Below, in pieces: positions 1 through 6,686 of a stretch of 15,024 nucleotides of DNA. The notes under the pieces are model-generated. The model did no database searches, had not been told where the DNA came from, and worked only from the letters and a program-made list of their open reading frames with translations. The stretch covers positions 28,967-43,990 of the forward strand of contig NZWF02000009.1 of assembly GCA_002701605.2 (NCBI GenBank), given 5' to 3'. A program made the translations under genes and the position numbers. Source of the stretch: a bacterium. Lineage in GTDB: Bacteria; Desulfobacterota_D; UBA1144. Within the stretch, counting starts at the first letter, position 1, and every line of letters starts with the position of its first letter.

Positions 1-863
1 TAACTACACATAATGACAAAGTTGGAGAATTAAAACAAAATATTCAATCTTTGGTGCTAGACTGGTTAGCAGTTGGTTTAGATCCAAATAAATCAAATTT
101 CTATCTGCAGTCATTAATTCCAGAGATTTCAGAGTTAACTTTACTACTATCTATGATTTGTTCTGTTCCAAGAGTGCAGAGGATTCCAACACTTAAAGAG
201 AAAGCCTCGATGTTAAATGATCAAGAAAATTATTCAGTAGGACTCTTGTCATATCCAGTATTGATGTCATCAGACATCTTGATTTTTAATGCTTCCAAAG
301 TTCCAGTAGGAGAAGATCAGTTGAGTCATGTAGAACTAGCTAGAGAGTTGTCAAGAAGGTTTAACTCGATGTATCAGGAATTGATAGTCGAACCCGAACC
401 TTTAATAAGCGAGTTTCCAAGATTAATTGGAACTGATGGAAAGGCTAAGATGAGTAAATCTTTAAATAATTCAATTTTCTTATCAGATTCTGAGGATGAA
501 GTTAACAAAAAGGTAATGAGGATGTTTACTGATCCCAATAGAACAAGTGCAGACATTCCTGGTAAAGTTGAAGGTAACCCTGTTTTTATTTATCATGATA
601 TTTTTAATGATGATTTAGATGAATTAAATGAGTTCAAACAAAGATACAGGAAGGGTACAATAGGAGATGTTGAGGTTAAAAAGTCATTAGCTAGGAGAAT
701 AAATATGTTTCTAGAGCCTATTAGAGAAAAAAGATTAAAATTTTCAAACAATAGTGAAATATTTGATATAATTATTGATGGTTCTAAAAAGGCCAGAGAA
801 ATAGCCAAAGAAAATTTAGAGAAAATAAAAGATGCTATGAAAATTAGCTTTAAGGAGTTTTAA
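1..863 (+). CDS. trpS: Tryptophan--tRNA ligase, 5'-truncated by window edge
   Basis: Class I aminoacyl-tRNA synthetase that charges tRNA-Trp in the cytoplasm. The frame is open back to base 3 with no stop, so the gene begins outside the window. The Rossmann half with the HIGH-like motif (roughly the first 70 residues) is missing. The visible part begins with Thr-Thr, the residues that normally follow the DLHALT segment. It then shows VLDWLAVGLDP and a Gln-Ser/Pro-Glu stretch (QSLIPEISEL) typical of TrpRS, GEDQLSHVELAREL for substrate binding, and an intact KMSKS loop (KAKMSKSLNN). The C-terminal helical domain for the anticodon stem is complete. A TTG at 51 is an internal codon, not a start. 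The TAA lies 1 bp before the next gene, whose ribosome site AAGGAG (852-857) sits inside the trpS end, so the two are probably co-transcribed. The family assignment is firm. Confidence 0.95.
   Translation, partial: TTHNDKVGELKQNIQSLVLDWLAVGLDPNKSNFYLQSLIPEISELTLLLSMICSVPRVQRIPTLKEKASMLNDQENYSVGLLSYPVLMSSDILIFNASKVPVGEDQLSHVELARELSRRFNSMYQELIVEPEPLISEFPRLIGTDGKAKMSKSLNNSIFLSDSEDEVNKKVMRMFTDPNRTSADIPGKVEGNPVFIYHDIFNDDLDELNEFKQRYRKGTIGDVEVKKSLARRINMFLEPIREKRLKFSNNSEIFDIIIDGSKKAREIAKENLEKIKDAMKISFKEF
852..857 (+). promoter_or_regulatory. Ribosome binding site for the crotonyl-CoA reductase gene
   Basis: AAGGAG lies within the last codons of trpS, 7 nt before the ATG at 865. It is one of the few clear Shine-Dalgarno sequences in the window and supports the ATG at 865 as the start and translation from a trpS read-through transcript. 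Confidence 0.7.
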
Positions 864-864
864 A

Positions 865-2088
865 ATGAGTTATTCAGATCCACTACCAATAGGAGTAATC
901 CCTGATTTAGATTACACACCTAAAACTATGAGAGCATGGGTTATAAGGAAAGAAAGGCATGGTGAACCCATGAAATCTTTTCAAGAAGAGGTAATGCCTG
1001 TTCCAGAATGCGGGCCTAACGATGTTTTGATTTTAGTTGTAGCAACAGGAATTAATTTTAATGGTGTTTGGGCTGGTCTAGGAGAGCCAATTTCAGTTTT
1101 AGATGTTCACAAAGGAGATCATCACATTGCTGGAAGTGATTGCTCTGGAATAGTTTGGGAAGTAGGTTCAAATGTAAAAAGTTGGAAAAAAGGCGATGAG
1201 GTGATTGTTCATTGTGGTGTAGAAAATGAAGAGCCACATTCGAATATGACTCAAAGCAATGCCGATTTTATAAGTTATGATCCAATGGTAAGCAAGGGAG
1301 CACAAATATGGGGATACGAAACCCCAAATGGGTGCTTTGCTCAGTTCACAAGGGTCCAAGCACAACAAGTTCTAAAAAAACCTAAGCATCTCTCTTGGGA
1401 GGATGCTGCATCTTATGCACTTTGTTATTTTACTGCTTATAGAATGTTAGTCTCAAAAGCAAATGTTCAACCTGGTGAAGTAGTATTGGTTTGGGGAGCC
1501 GCTGGAGGTCTTGGTGTATTTGCTCTACAGATTTGTAAAATGTTGGGTGCAAAGGCCATTGCTGTCGTTTCATCCCAGGATAAATTTAAAATGTGTGAAG
1601 AGCTTGGTGCCGTGGGTGTAATTAACCGTAAAGATTTTCCAAATTTACCATATAAGAAGAATGAAACTCCTGAAGAATCTCAATTAAGATTTAAAGAAAT
1701 GAAAAACTTTGGTAAGAAAATATGGGAGATATTAGGAGAGAGAAGAAGTCCAAATGTAATTTTTGAACATCCAGGTGAAACAACTTTCCCTGCAAGTGTA
1801 TTTGTATGTGAAAGGTTTGGAAGAGTTGTGATATGTGCTGGAACAACAGGGTATGATTGCATGTTTGATGTTAGGTATCTTTGGATGTTACAAAAGGATA
1901 TAATTGGTTCACATTTTGCTAATGCACTAGAATGTGTAAGGGCAAATGAATTAGTTCATCAAGGACTTATTAATCCTGTTGTATCAGAAATATATGAATA
2001 TGATGAAATTCCAAAAGCTCATCAATTGATGTATGAAAATAAACATTCAGGAAAAATGGTTTGCATGGTCCAAGGTGTTAAATCTTAA
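865..2088 (+). CDS. ccr: Crotonyl-CoA carboxylase/reductase (MDR superfamily)
   Basis: Predicted NADPH-dependent reductive carboxylation of crotonyl-CoA to ethylmalonyl-CoA, the key step of the ethylmalonyl-CoA pathway for C2 assimilation. The 407 residues are close to the family's usual length of a little over 400. Seen in order: a GroES-like N-terminal half with INFNGVW (63-69), VHKGDHHIAGSD (81-92) and the long IWGYETPNGCFAQFTRVQ stretch (148-165). Next come PKHLSWEDAA, a Rossmann nucleotide-binding loop GAAGGLG (211-217), the AVVSS region that binds NADPH phosphate in relatives, and GSHFAN (348-353). Asn66 and His350 fall where I expect the CO2-binding Asn and His of characterised enzymes; that alignment is from memory. 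Plain crotonyl-CoA reductase or acryloyl-CoA reductase are alternatives, but the WGYET block favours Ccr. The gene starts 1 bp after trpS, an unusual partner. Its 3' end overlaps the convergent HAD gene by 11 bp. Confidence 0.88.
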   Translation: MSYSDPLPIGVIPDLDYTPKTMRAWVIRKERHGEPMKSFQEEVMPVPECGPNDVLILVVATGINFNGVWAGLGEPISVLDVHKGDHHIAGSDCSGIVWEVGSNVKSWKKGDEVIVHCGVENEEPHSNMTQSNADFISYDPMVSKGAQIWGYETPNGCFAQFTRVQAQQVLKKPKHLSWEDAASYALCYFTAYRMLVSKANVQPGEVVLVWGAAGGLGVFALQICKMLGAKAIAVVSSQDKFKMCEELGAVGVINRKDFPNLPYKKNETPEESQLRFKEMKNFGKKIWEILGERRSPNVIFEHPGETTFPASVFVCERFGRVVICAGTTGYDCMFDVRYLWMLQKDIIGSHFANALECVRANELVHQGLINPVVSEIYEYDEIPKAHQLMYENKHSGKMVCMVQGVKS

Positions 2089-2863
2089 GATTATTTAAAA
2101 TATAGTCAGACTTAATTTTGGATTTTTTTGCAGTTGCCAAATTAGTTTTACCAGTCAAAACTAAGCAGCTTTTTAGTTTAGACAAATTTGATCCAAGTAT
2201 GTCAGTATTAAGATTATCACCCACAGTTAAGATATCTTGCCTTTTTATGTTTAATTTCTTTTTTGCAAGATTAAAAATAGATTTTGATGGTTTACCAAGA
2301 TTTATTGCTGAAACAGGGTAAGTTTTTTGAATGGCAGCAATTATTGATCCAGTAGCTGGAACATTACCAATTTTTCTTGGATAAGTATTATCAGTACTTG
2401 TAGCGAGAAGTTTGGCTCCGTTTTGAACACATAAAGATGCATACATTAAATCATCATAATTGAACTCAAGATTACCTGAAACAATTATTGTTTTAATTTT
2501 TTTGAATTTATTATTATCTTCTATAAGGTTTATACCAAGACTCTTTAGATAATTTTTTAATTTAGTGCTTGAAAAAACCATTATGTCTTTATTTTGGATT
2601 TTTTTATTCTTTATCATTTCTAGCAAGTTAGTGATAGGTGTCATGATTTGATCTAAATTACATGGTATACCTTGTTCACTCAGTATTTTGCTGTACTCAT
2701 CTGGGGAAAGGGTTGAATCATTAGTTAAGAATATATATTTTTTCTCTGTTTTTATTAAATATTCTATGAATTTTTTTGAGTGAGGTATTATTTTTTTATC
2801 TAAATAAATAACACCATCAAGGTCTATAATAAAACCTTTAAATTTCTCAAAAAGATTAATCAT
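2078..2863 (-). CDS. HAD-IIA family phosphatase (NagD/PGP-like)
   Basis: Predicted cytoplasmic sugar- or nucleotide-phosphate phosphatase of the haloacid dehalogenase superfamily, subfamily IIA, 261 residues. All four HAD motifs are visible. Motif I is DLDGVIY with nucleophile Asp14 and acid/base Asp16, motif II is TNDST (47-51), motif III is Lys191 in GKPSK, and motif IV is GDNLNTD (Asp216, Asp221). The C2-type cap lies between motifs II and III. Relatives include NagD (UMP phosphatase), 4-nitrophenyl phosphatases and phosphoglycolate phosphatase; the substrate cannot be read from the sequence. It is the last gene of the rpoN operon. Its ATG shares ATGA with the stop of the preceding 107-residue gene, which suggests translational coupling. 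Whether it acts in PTS regulation is inference only. Its stop lies inside the end of the convergent ccr gene. Confidence 0.88.
   Translation of the reverse strand: MINLFEKFKGFIIDLDGVIYLDKKIIPHSKKFIEYLIKTEKKYIFLTNDSTLSPDEYSKILSEQGIPCNLDQIMTPITNLLEMIKNKKIQNKDIMVFSSTKLKNYLKSLGINLIEDNNKFKKIKTIIVSGNLEFNYDDLMYASLCVQNGAKLLATSTDNTYPRKIGNVPATGSIIAAIQKTYPVSAINLGKPSKSIFNLAKKKLNIKRQDILTVGDNLNTDILGSNLSKLKSCLVLTGKTNLATAKKSKIKSDYILNNLKI
2081..2092. repeat. 12-bp perfect palindrome at convergent stop codons
   Basis: AATCTTAAGATT is perfectly self-complementary. It contains the ccr stop (2086-2088) and starts just beyond the HAD stop (2078-2080 on the minus strand). An outer pair, TTAAAT at 2078-2083 and ATTTAA at 2093-2098, extends the symmetry. 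A shared bidirectional transcription end is possible, but a palindrome with no loop bases and low GC is a weak terminator, and AT-rich DNA yields such palindromes by chance. Confidence 0.4.
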
Positions 2864-3183
2864 CCCCAGATTTCTTTAGCCAGTTTTTGATCCCTAACTC
2901 TAGTAGATTCTTTTTTTGTTATTCGAATTATTTTTTCTTCAGGCTCTTCAGTTATTAGTATTTCTAGTAAGTCTAAAACTTGAAGGGATGCTTTTTTAAA
3001 ACCATCATAGTAATCTGTTGATTCGCCAGATGCTTTTGCTGTTTTATTATCTAAGAAAAGGGCAATAGCCGCAAAATCCTTATTTATACCCTCTTCAATA
3101 ACAACTGACCAATCTTCATAGTCACCAGTTAGGTAAACTTTTCTCCATTCTTCAAAAATCTCATCATAATTTAGTGCACTCAT
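2860..3183 (-). CDS. Conserved-context hypothetical protein in the rpoN-PTS operon
   Basis: I do not recognise this 107-residue protein. It has no signal peptide or membrane segment. The first two thirds are acidic and probably helical (EIFEEWRKVY; DYEDWSVVIEEG), with a probable amphipathic helix around 62-83. The last 25 residues are mixed-charge and end in KLAKEIWG. There is no His-phosphorylation site in an HPr context and no HPr Ser46-type motif, so it is not HPr, although it lies directly after a mannose-type EIIA where ptsH is often found. The start is well supported: GGAG lies 5 nt before the ATG, and the ATG shares ATGA with the EIIA stop. Its own TGA shares ATGA with the HAD start. 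Coupling on both sides argues for a real gene functioning with its operon neighbours, but the function is unknown. Confidence 0.8.
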   Translation of the reverse strand: MSALNYDEIFEEWRKVYLTGDYEDWSVVIEEGINKDFAAIALFLDNKTAKASGESTDYYDGFKKASLQVLDLLEILITEEPEEKIIRITKKESTRVRDQKLAKEIWG

Positions 3184-3578
3184 GCTATCTCCAAGTCTCC
3201 TGCAACAATAATATTTTCTTTACAAGAGCTGACAATTATTTTAACTGCTTCATAAAAATTATCATTATTTTCTAAAACACATGCCTTTAATAGCATTGGG
3301 ACATTGACCCCAGATATTATTTCAACAAATCCTTTTTTAAAATAAGGCAAACTTATATTAGAGGGTGTGCCTCCAAACATATCAGTAAATATAATATTAT
3401 GATTAGCTTCAATTAAAAAGTTTGAAATTCGATTTGAATATGTATCAAATTCACGTGAATCCTCATCTATGCTTATAGTAAATATTTTTCTATTTAATTT
3501 ATTGTCTAATATAAATTCAACTGATGATTTAAGTTCCTCACATAAATTGCCATGAGTAATTATTAGAATATTAAACAT
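3180..3578 (-). CDS. PTS EIIA component, mannose/fructose family
   Basis: Single-domain EIIA of the mannose PTS superfamily, 132 residues, which accepts phosphate from HPr on a histidine. The N-terminus FNILIITHGNL carries the expected phospho-acceptor His9, two strands into an alpha/beta fold. TDMFGGTPSN (65-74) is the family's second signature, with Asp66 positioned like the conserved active-site Asp of E. coli EIIA-Man. ISGVNVPMLL (88-97) is also typical. No EIIB, EIIC or EIID gene is nearby, so a regulatory role is more likely than sugar uptake, as with the stand-alone EIIA-Man proteins of many proteobacteria. It lies 29 bp after hprK and overlaps the next gene by ATGA. The dhaM-type EIIA of dihydroxyacetone kinases is a less likely alternative because no dhaKL genes are present. 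Confidence 0.9.
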   Translation of the reverse strand: MFNILIITHGNLCEELKSSVEFILDNKLNRKIFTISIDEDSREFDTYSNRISNFLIEANHNIIFTDMFGGTPSNISLPYFKKGFVEIISGVNVPMLLKACVLENNDNFYEAVKIIVSSCKENIIVAGDLEIA

Positions 3579-3607
3579 ATAAGAATTTTAAATTTAATCT
3601 TCAGCTT

Positions 3608-4084
3608 TTACAAACGATCTTCAAACCTGAGCTTTTTTAGTGCTATTTCAATTAAAGTTGATACATTTCTACCTGGACTTACAGGTATCTGAATCTTAGG
3701 AAGTGGAACAGCCATAATTTCCTCTTGAACTGTATCGTAGCCAAGCCTATCATATTTATTTTCTTTGTTAAATTCAATCAAATCTATTAACAAGTGAATT
3801 TTAGCTTCTTTCATTACAGCAAGTGCCCCAAAAATATCTTTTACATTAATAATACCAATACCTCTAATTTCAATCAGATTTCTGATTTTTTCTGGAGAAG
3901 AACCAATTAGCTCTCCATTTATATTAGAAATAATTATTAAGTCATCTGCTACTAACTTTGCCCCCTTATTGATTAGTTCAGCCGCACATTCACTCTTACC
4001 AATACCGCTTTTACCTCTAATGACAATCCCTATATTGTCAATACTTAAAAGGACACCATGAATGCTTAGGTTTTCTTTATTCAT
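3608..4084 (-). CDS. hprK: HPr kinase/phosphorylase, short single-domain form
   Basis: Bifunctional ATP-dependent kinase and phosphorylase acting on a serine of HPr. The 158 residues comprise only the catalytic domain. The roughly 130-residue N-terminal domain of the full-length enzymes (just over 300 residues) is absent. Seen: His9-Gly10, the Walker A loop GKSGIGKS (24-31), LVADD (44-48) with the catalytic acidic pair, the HprK signature EIRGIGIINV (72-81), YDRLG, and IPVSPGRNVS (133-142) for the region critical for phosphorylase. All key residues appear intact. The start is constrained because the preceding 8 bp overlap ptsN, and no HprK-like N-terminal sequence is encoded upstream, so this is a genuine short form rather than a miscalled start. 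Short forms are known in Alphaproteobacteria. There is no good Shine-Dalgarno, so coupling to ptsN translation is likely. HPr is not encoded in the window. Confidence 0.92.
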   Translation of the reverse strand: MNKENLSIHGVLLSIDNIGIVIRGKSGIGKSECAAELINKGAKLVADDLIIISNINGELIGSSPEKIRNLIEIRGIGIINVKDIFGALAVMKEAKIHLLIDLIEFNKENKYDRLGYDTVQEEIMAVPLPKIQIPVSPGRNVSTLIEIALKKLRFEDRL

Positions 4085-4529
4085 AATTTTTTATTATGTT
4101 ATATATTTCAAAAGTTCCAGTTTCTTTCAATATCTCAGATATAACTTCTTTTTTAGAAAATAGGTTTGCAATATTCCTTAAAACCTCCAGATGTTCATTA
4201 CCATTGACCTCGGGATGCAACAACAAAATAAAAATATTAGTATCTTTATTATCTATTGACCCAAAAGACATACCCTTTCTATGAATTGAGAGAGATGCAT
4301 ATATCTTGTTTATCCCAGGCACTTTTGCATGTGGAATTGCTATATGATTATCTAATGCAGTACTACAGAGATTTTCTCTTTTCTTTATCAAAGAGCTAAT
4401 AAGCTCAAAATTTAATGAATTTTCTGCCAAACAAAGATTTTTTGTAATTTCCATTAAGCACGAATCTTTATCATTAGATACTAAATTACTAAAGATGAGC
4501 CCAGGGGTAATTAAATTTGATAATTTCAT
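4077..4529 (-). CDS. ptsN: Nitrogen-regulatory PTS protein EIIA-Ntr
   Basis: EIIA of the fructose/mannitol family used as a regulator in the PTS-Ntr phosphorelay. It accepts phosphate from NPr/HPr and modulates potassium, nitrogen or stress responses in other bacteria. The length of 150 residues is normal. The N-terminus MKLSNLITP matches the family opening (usually ...L.P...). HIAIPHAK (62-69) contains the phospho-acceptor His67. ILLLHPEVNGNEHLEVLRNIANLF (101-124) is the conserved second signature. The gene directly follows rpoN by an ATGA overlap, the classic rpoN-ptsN linkage, but the ribosome-hibernation factor gene (hpf) usually found between the two is missing here. A weak AGAAG lies about 12 nt before the ATG, so translation may depend on coupling to rpoN. 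Its end overlaps hprK by 8 bp. Confidence 0.93.
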   Translation of the reverse strand: MKLSNLITPGLIFSNLVSNDKDSCLMEITKNLCLAENSLNFELISSLIKKRENLCSTALDNHIAIPHAKVPGINKIYASLSIHRKGMSFGSIDNKDTNIFILLLHPEVNGNEHLEVLRNIANLFSKKEVISEILKETGTFEIYNIIKNYE

Positions 4530-5854
4530 TTTTTTAATCTTCTCATTGAGGATGAAGGTATTTTAAGTACATTTCTATATTTTGCAATAGTTCTCCTTGC
4601 TATATTTATTCCTTTTACTGCTAGAATTTCTTTAATTTCTTGATCCGAAAGGGGATGCTTTTTATCTTCCTGAATTATTATTGTATTTATAATTTCTCTA
4701 ATAGCAGTTGTAGATTTTTGATCATCATTGTTAATTTTATTACTAAAAAACTCTTTTAGATTCATAATTCCTAATGGGGTTAATATATATTTATTGCTAG
4801 TTATTCTGCTTATAGTTGATTCATGAACACCAATTTTTTCAGCTATATCCTGTAATTTTAAGGGTTTTAAGTATTTTTCACCTCTTTTAATGAAATCATC
4901 TTGGATTTTAACTATTAATTTTATTACTCTTAAATACATTTCCTCTCTTTCTTCGATTGTTTTGATAGTTAAATTTGCATCATCTATTCTGGTTTTAATA
5001 AATTTATAAACTTCAGGCGATAATGCCTTTTTATTCTTTATTAATTTTTTATAATAGCTTGAAATTTTAAAATCTTTAGAGGGTTTATTTGGTTGAACAA
5101 TTATTTGACCATTTTTATCAAAATAAACAGAAGCCTCATAATTAGAACTGTAATTTATTTCCAAGGCTTCTTGAAACTGTTCTCCAGGCCTTGGGTTTAA
5201 ATCACTAAGTTCTTTAACAAATTTTTTTAGAAATTCTCTAGATATATTGTTCTTTTTGCATATTATCTCATTGTCTTTATTTGCTAATTCTGAAATACTT
5301 TCTTCAAGTATTTTACATTTAATATTTAAATTTTTGCTATTTTTCAATTTTAATTGGATTTTTAAACATTCTTTTAAATCCCTTGAAAAAATGCCAGCTG
5401 GATCAAATTTTTCTTGGCAATAAAGAATAATTTCTTCTATTTCAACTTCAGTCACTTTTATGGAAATTTCCTTATGTAAGATAGTTTGTATTTCAGAATT
5501 TGAATATTTAATAAAGCCTATTTCGTCTAAAAGTAAAATTAAGTTATAAATTATTCTTTTTTTATTTTCTTTTATATCTAATAGATTTAGTTGCTCCTCT
5601 AAATATTTACTAAGAGATTTGAATTTATCTTCTATATCGAGTGTTATTTGACTTTCCAAATGATTACCAAAATCCTTATTTTTATTTCTAGTATATTCTT
5701 CTTCTATACATGGATTTTCTGTGAGCATCTCATCAATTAGATTGTCAATTTCATTATTATTAAGATTTATTAATTTAATAAATAGTTTAGATTGAGGACT
5801 AAGGACACCTTTTTGTTTAAGACTGGTAGTTGTTTTTGTGATTGTTTTAATCAT
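4526..5854 (-). CDS. rpoN: RNA polymerase sigma-54 factor
   Basis: Alternative sigma factor that recognises -24/-12 promoters and needs AAA+ activators. The 442 residues are somewhat shorter than the roughly 480 of E. coli RpoN. Region I is recognisable (LSPQSKLF..., then LTENPCIEE at 44-52) but poorer in glutamine than usual. The acidic region II is short. The core-binding region shows FDPAGIFSRDLKECL (150-164) and DLNPRPGEQF (218-227). The HTH region has HESTISRITSNKY (344-356). The RpoN box ARRTIAKYRN (419-428) is intact, followed by IPSSS. It is the first gene of a six-gene minus-strand operon; lptB, a common upstream partner, is absent. The gene is divergent from a DUF2905 gene with only 34 bp between, which must hold both promoters. 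Targets cannot be inferred here. Confidence 0.96.
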   Translation of the reverse strand: MIKTITKTTTSLKQKGVLSPQSKLFIKLINLNNNEIDNLIDEMLTENPCIEEEYTRNKNKDFGNHLESQITLDIEDKFKSLSKYLEEQLNLLDIKENKKRIIYNLILLLDEIGFIKYSNSEIQTILHKEISIKVTEVEIEEIILYCQEKFDPAGIFSRDLKECLKIQLKLKNSKNLNIKCKILEESISELANKDNEIICKKNNISREFLKKFVKELSDLNPRPGEQFQEALEINYSSNYEASVYFDKNGQIIVQPNKPSKDFKISSYYKKLIKNKKALSPEVYKFIKTRIDDANLTIKTIEEREEMYLRVIKLIVKIQDDFIKRGEKYLKPLKLQDIAEKIGVHESTISRITSNKYILTPLGIMNLKEFFSNKINNDDQKSTTAIREIINTIIIQEDKKHPLSDQEIKEILAVKGINIARRTIAKYRNVLKIPSSSMRRLKK

Positions 5855-5866
5855 TTTATTAATATA

Positions 5867-5873
5867 TATAATA
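5867..5873. promoter_or_regulatory. Overlapping -10 boxes of the rpoN / DUF2905 divergent pair
   Basis: The 34-bp gap (5855-5888) is entirely AT-rich. TATAAT at 5867-5872 reads toward the DUF2905 gene, ending 16 nt before its ATG. On the other strand TATTAT at 5873-5868 reads toward rpoN, ending 13 nt before its ATG. No convincing -35 is seen for either. If both are used, the two promoters overlap and their leaders are only about 6-10 nt. In AT-rich DNA these matches can be accidental. Confidence 0.4.
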
Positions 5874-5888
5874 GTTTAAAATTTCATT

Positions 5889-6104
5889 ATGAGTATAGGT
5901 AAAATAATTTTTTTTAGTGGATTGCTCTTAATTGTTATTGGGGCTTTAATTCATTTCACTGGGGTATTGAATATTTTCAAAGATAATCCATTAGATTTAA
6001 AATTTACTTTTAAAAACACTACATTATATTTTCCAATAGGGACATCAATTATTTTAAGTGTAATGATTTCCTTTATAGTTTATATCTTTAGAAAGGTATT
6101 ATAA
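5889..6104 (+). CDS. DUF2905 family small membrane protein
   Basis: A 71-residue inner-membrane protein of unknown function. Two transmembrane helices are evident: residues about 4-27 (IGKIIFFSGLLLIVIGALIHF) and about 48-69 (FPIGTSIILSVMISFIVYIF). Between them is a short polar segment (DNPLDLKFTFKNTTLYFP), matching the family layout in which a GDI.I..gn..fyfP segment joins the two helices and a basic tail closes the protein (FRKVL). The gene stands alone on the plus strand between rpoN and leuD, with no Shine-Dalgarno before its ATG. Its end overlaps the convergent leuD end by 6 bp. The family is widespread in bacteria and has no assigned role that I know of. Confidence 0.85.
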   Translation: MSIGKIIFFSGLLLIVIGALIHFTGVLNIFKDNPLDLKFTFKNTTLYFPIGTSIILSVMISFIVYIFRKVL

Positions 6105-6111
6105 TGCTTTT
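6092..6111. terminator. Possible weak bidirectional terminator between DUF2905 gene and leuD
   Basis: An imperfect inverted repeat, AAAGGTATTATAATGCTTTT, covers both stop codons of the convergent genes. It pairs with G-U wobbles and has an A-run on one side and a T-run on the other, as expected for a terminator read from either strand. The stem is mostly A-U and G-U, so it is only a tentative call. Confidence 0.25.
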
Positions 6112-6683
6112 TCGTAATTATCTATTTTTTCAGAATGCTCTAATGTTAATGCTATATCATCAAGCCCTTCAAGTAAGCATTTTTTTCTAAAAGGATCAAT
6201 ATTAAAAAAAATCTCAAAGCCTTTGTTGTCAGCTAAAAGATTTTTTTTAAGATCTACATTTAATTTGTAGTCATTAAAATTTGAAGTTGACTCAAAAAGA
6301 TATTCAAGATCTTTTTCATTAAGAATTATAGGAAGGATGCAATTTTTAAAACAATTGTTATATAATATGTCAGCAAAAGATGAAGAAATAATAACTTTGA
6401 ATCCATAATCTCTTAATGCCCAAGGTGCATGTTCTCTTGAACTTCCACAACCAAAATTTTCTTGAGCGAGTAAAATTTCAGAGTCTTTAAACCTAACATC
6501 GTTTAGAATAAATTTTTCGTTTGGGGAACCATCATCATTAAATCTCCAATCAAAAAATAAGAATTGTCCAAAGCCAGTTCTTTCAATCCTTTTAAGGAAT
6601 TGTTTTGGAATTATTTGATCTGTGTCCACATGAGCAGAATTTAATGGCACGGGTCTACTTTCTACATTTTTAAATTTTTCCAT
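6099..6683 (-). CDS. leuD: 3-isopropylmalate dehydratase small subunit
   Basis: Small (swivel-domain) subunit of isopropylmalate isomerase, which with LeuC converts 2-isopropylmalate to 3-isopropylmalate in leucine synthesis. The 194 residues match the proteobacterial LeuD length of about 200. Seen: VDTDQIIPKQFL (19-30), the DWRF segment, and the substrate-loop motif ENFGCGSSREHAPWAL (75-90). The C-terminal half is less conserved, with the FDI-like FFNIDPFRKKCLLEGLDDI segment near the end that is typical of bacterial LeuD. The gene follows leuC with a 3-bp gap. GGGAGA in the last leuC codons, about 10 nt before the ATG, is a plausible ribosome site. LeuA and LeuB are not encoded in the window. 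Confidence 0.95.
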   Translation of the reverse strand: MEKFKNVESRPVPLNSAHVDTDQIIPKQFLKRIERTGFGQFLFFDWRFNDDGSPNEKFILNDVRFKDSEILLAQENFGCGSSREHAPWALRDYGFKVIISSSFADILYNNCFKNCILPIILNEKDLEYLFESTSNFNDYKLNVDLKKNLLADNKGFEIFFNIDPFRKKCLLEGLDDIALTLEHSEKIDNYEKAL

Positions 6684-6686
6684 TGT

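Noticed and set aside
51..863. TTG at 51 as the start of a short trpS
   Set aside because: The frame stays open to the window edge and the upstream residues still match TrpRS, so 51 is an internal codon of a gene that begins before the window.
2118..2321. Plus-strand open frame of 67 codons opposite the HAD gene
   Set aside because: It is antisense to a gene with all HAD motifs and has no recognisable protein features. The other antisense frames opposite trpS, ccr, ptsN, leuC, eno, tkt, rpsU and dnaG were rejected for the same reason.
2860..3183. 107-residue gene as a divergent HPr (ptsH)
   Set aside because: HPr has about 85-90 residues with a His15 motif and a Ser46 motif; neither pattern is present.
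3579..3607. A hidden small gene or RNA in the 29-bp hprK-EIIA gap
   Set aside because: Too short and without structure; it looks like a simple AT-rich spacer.
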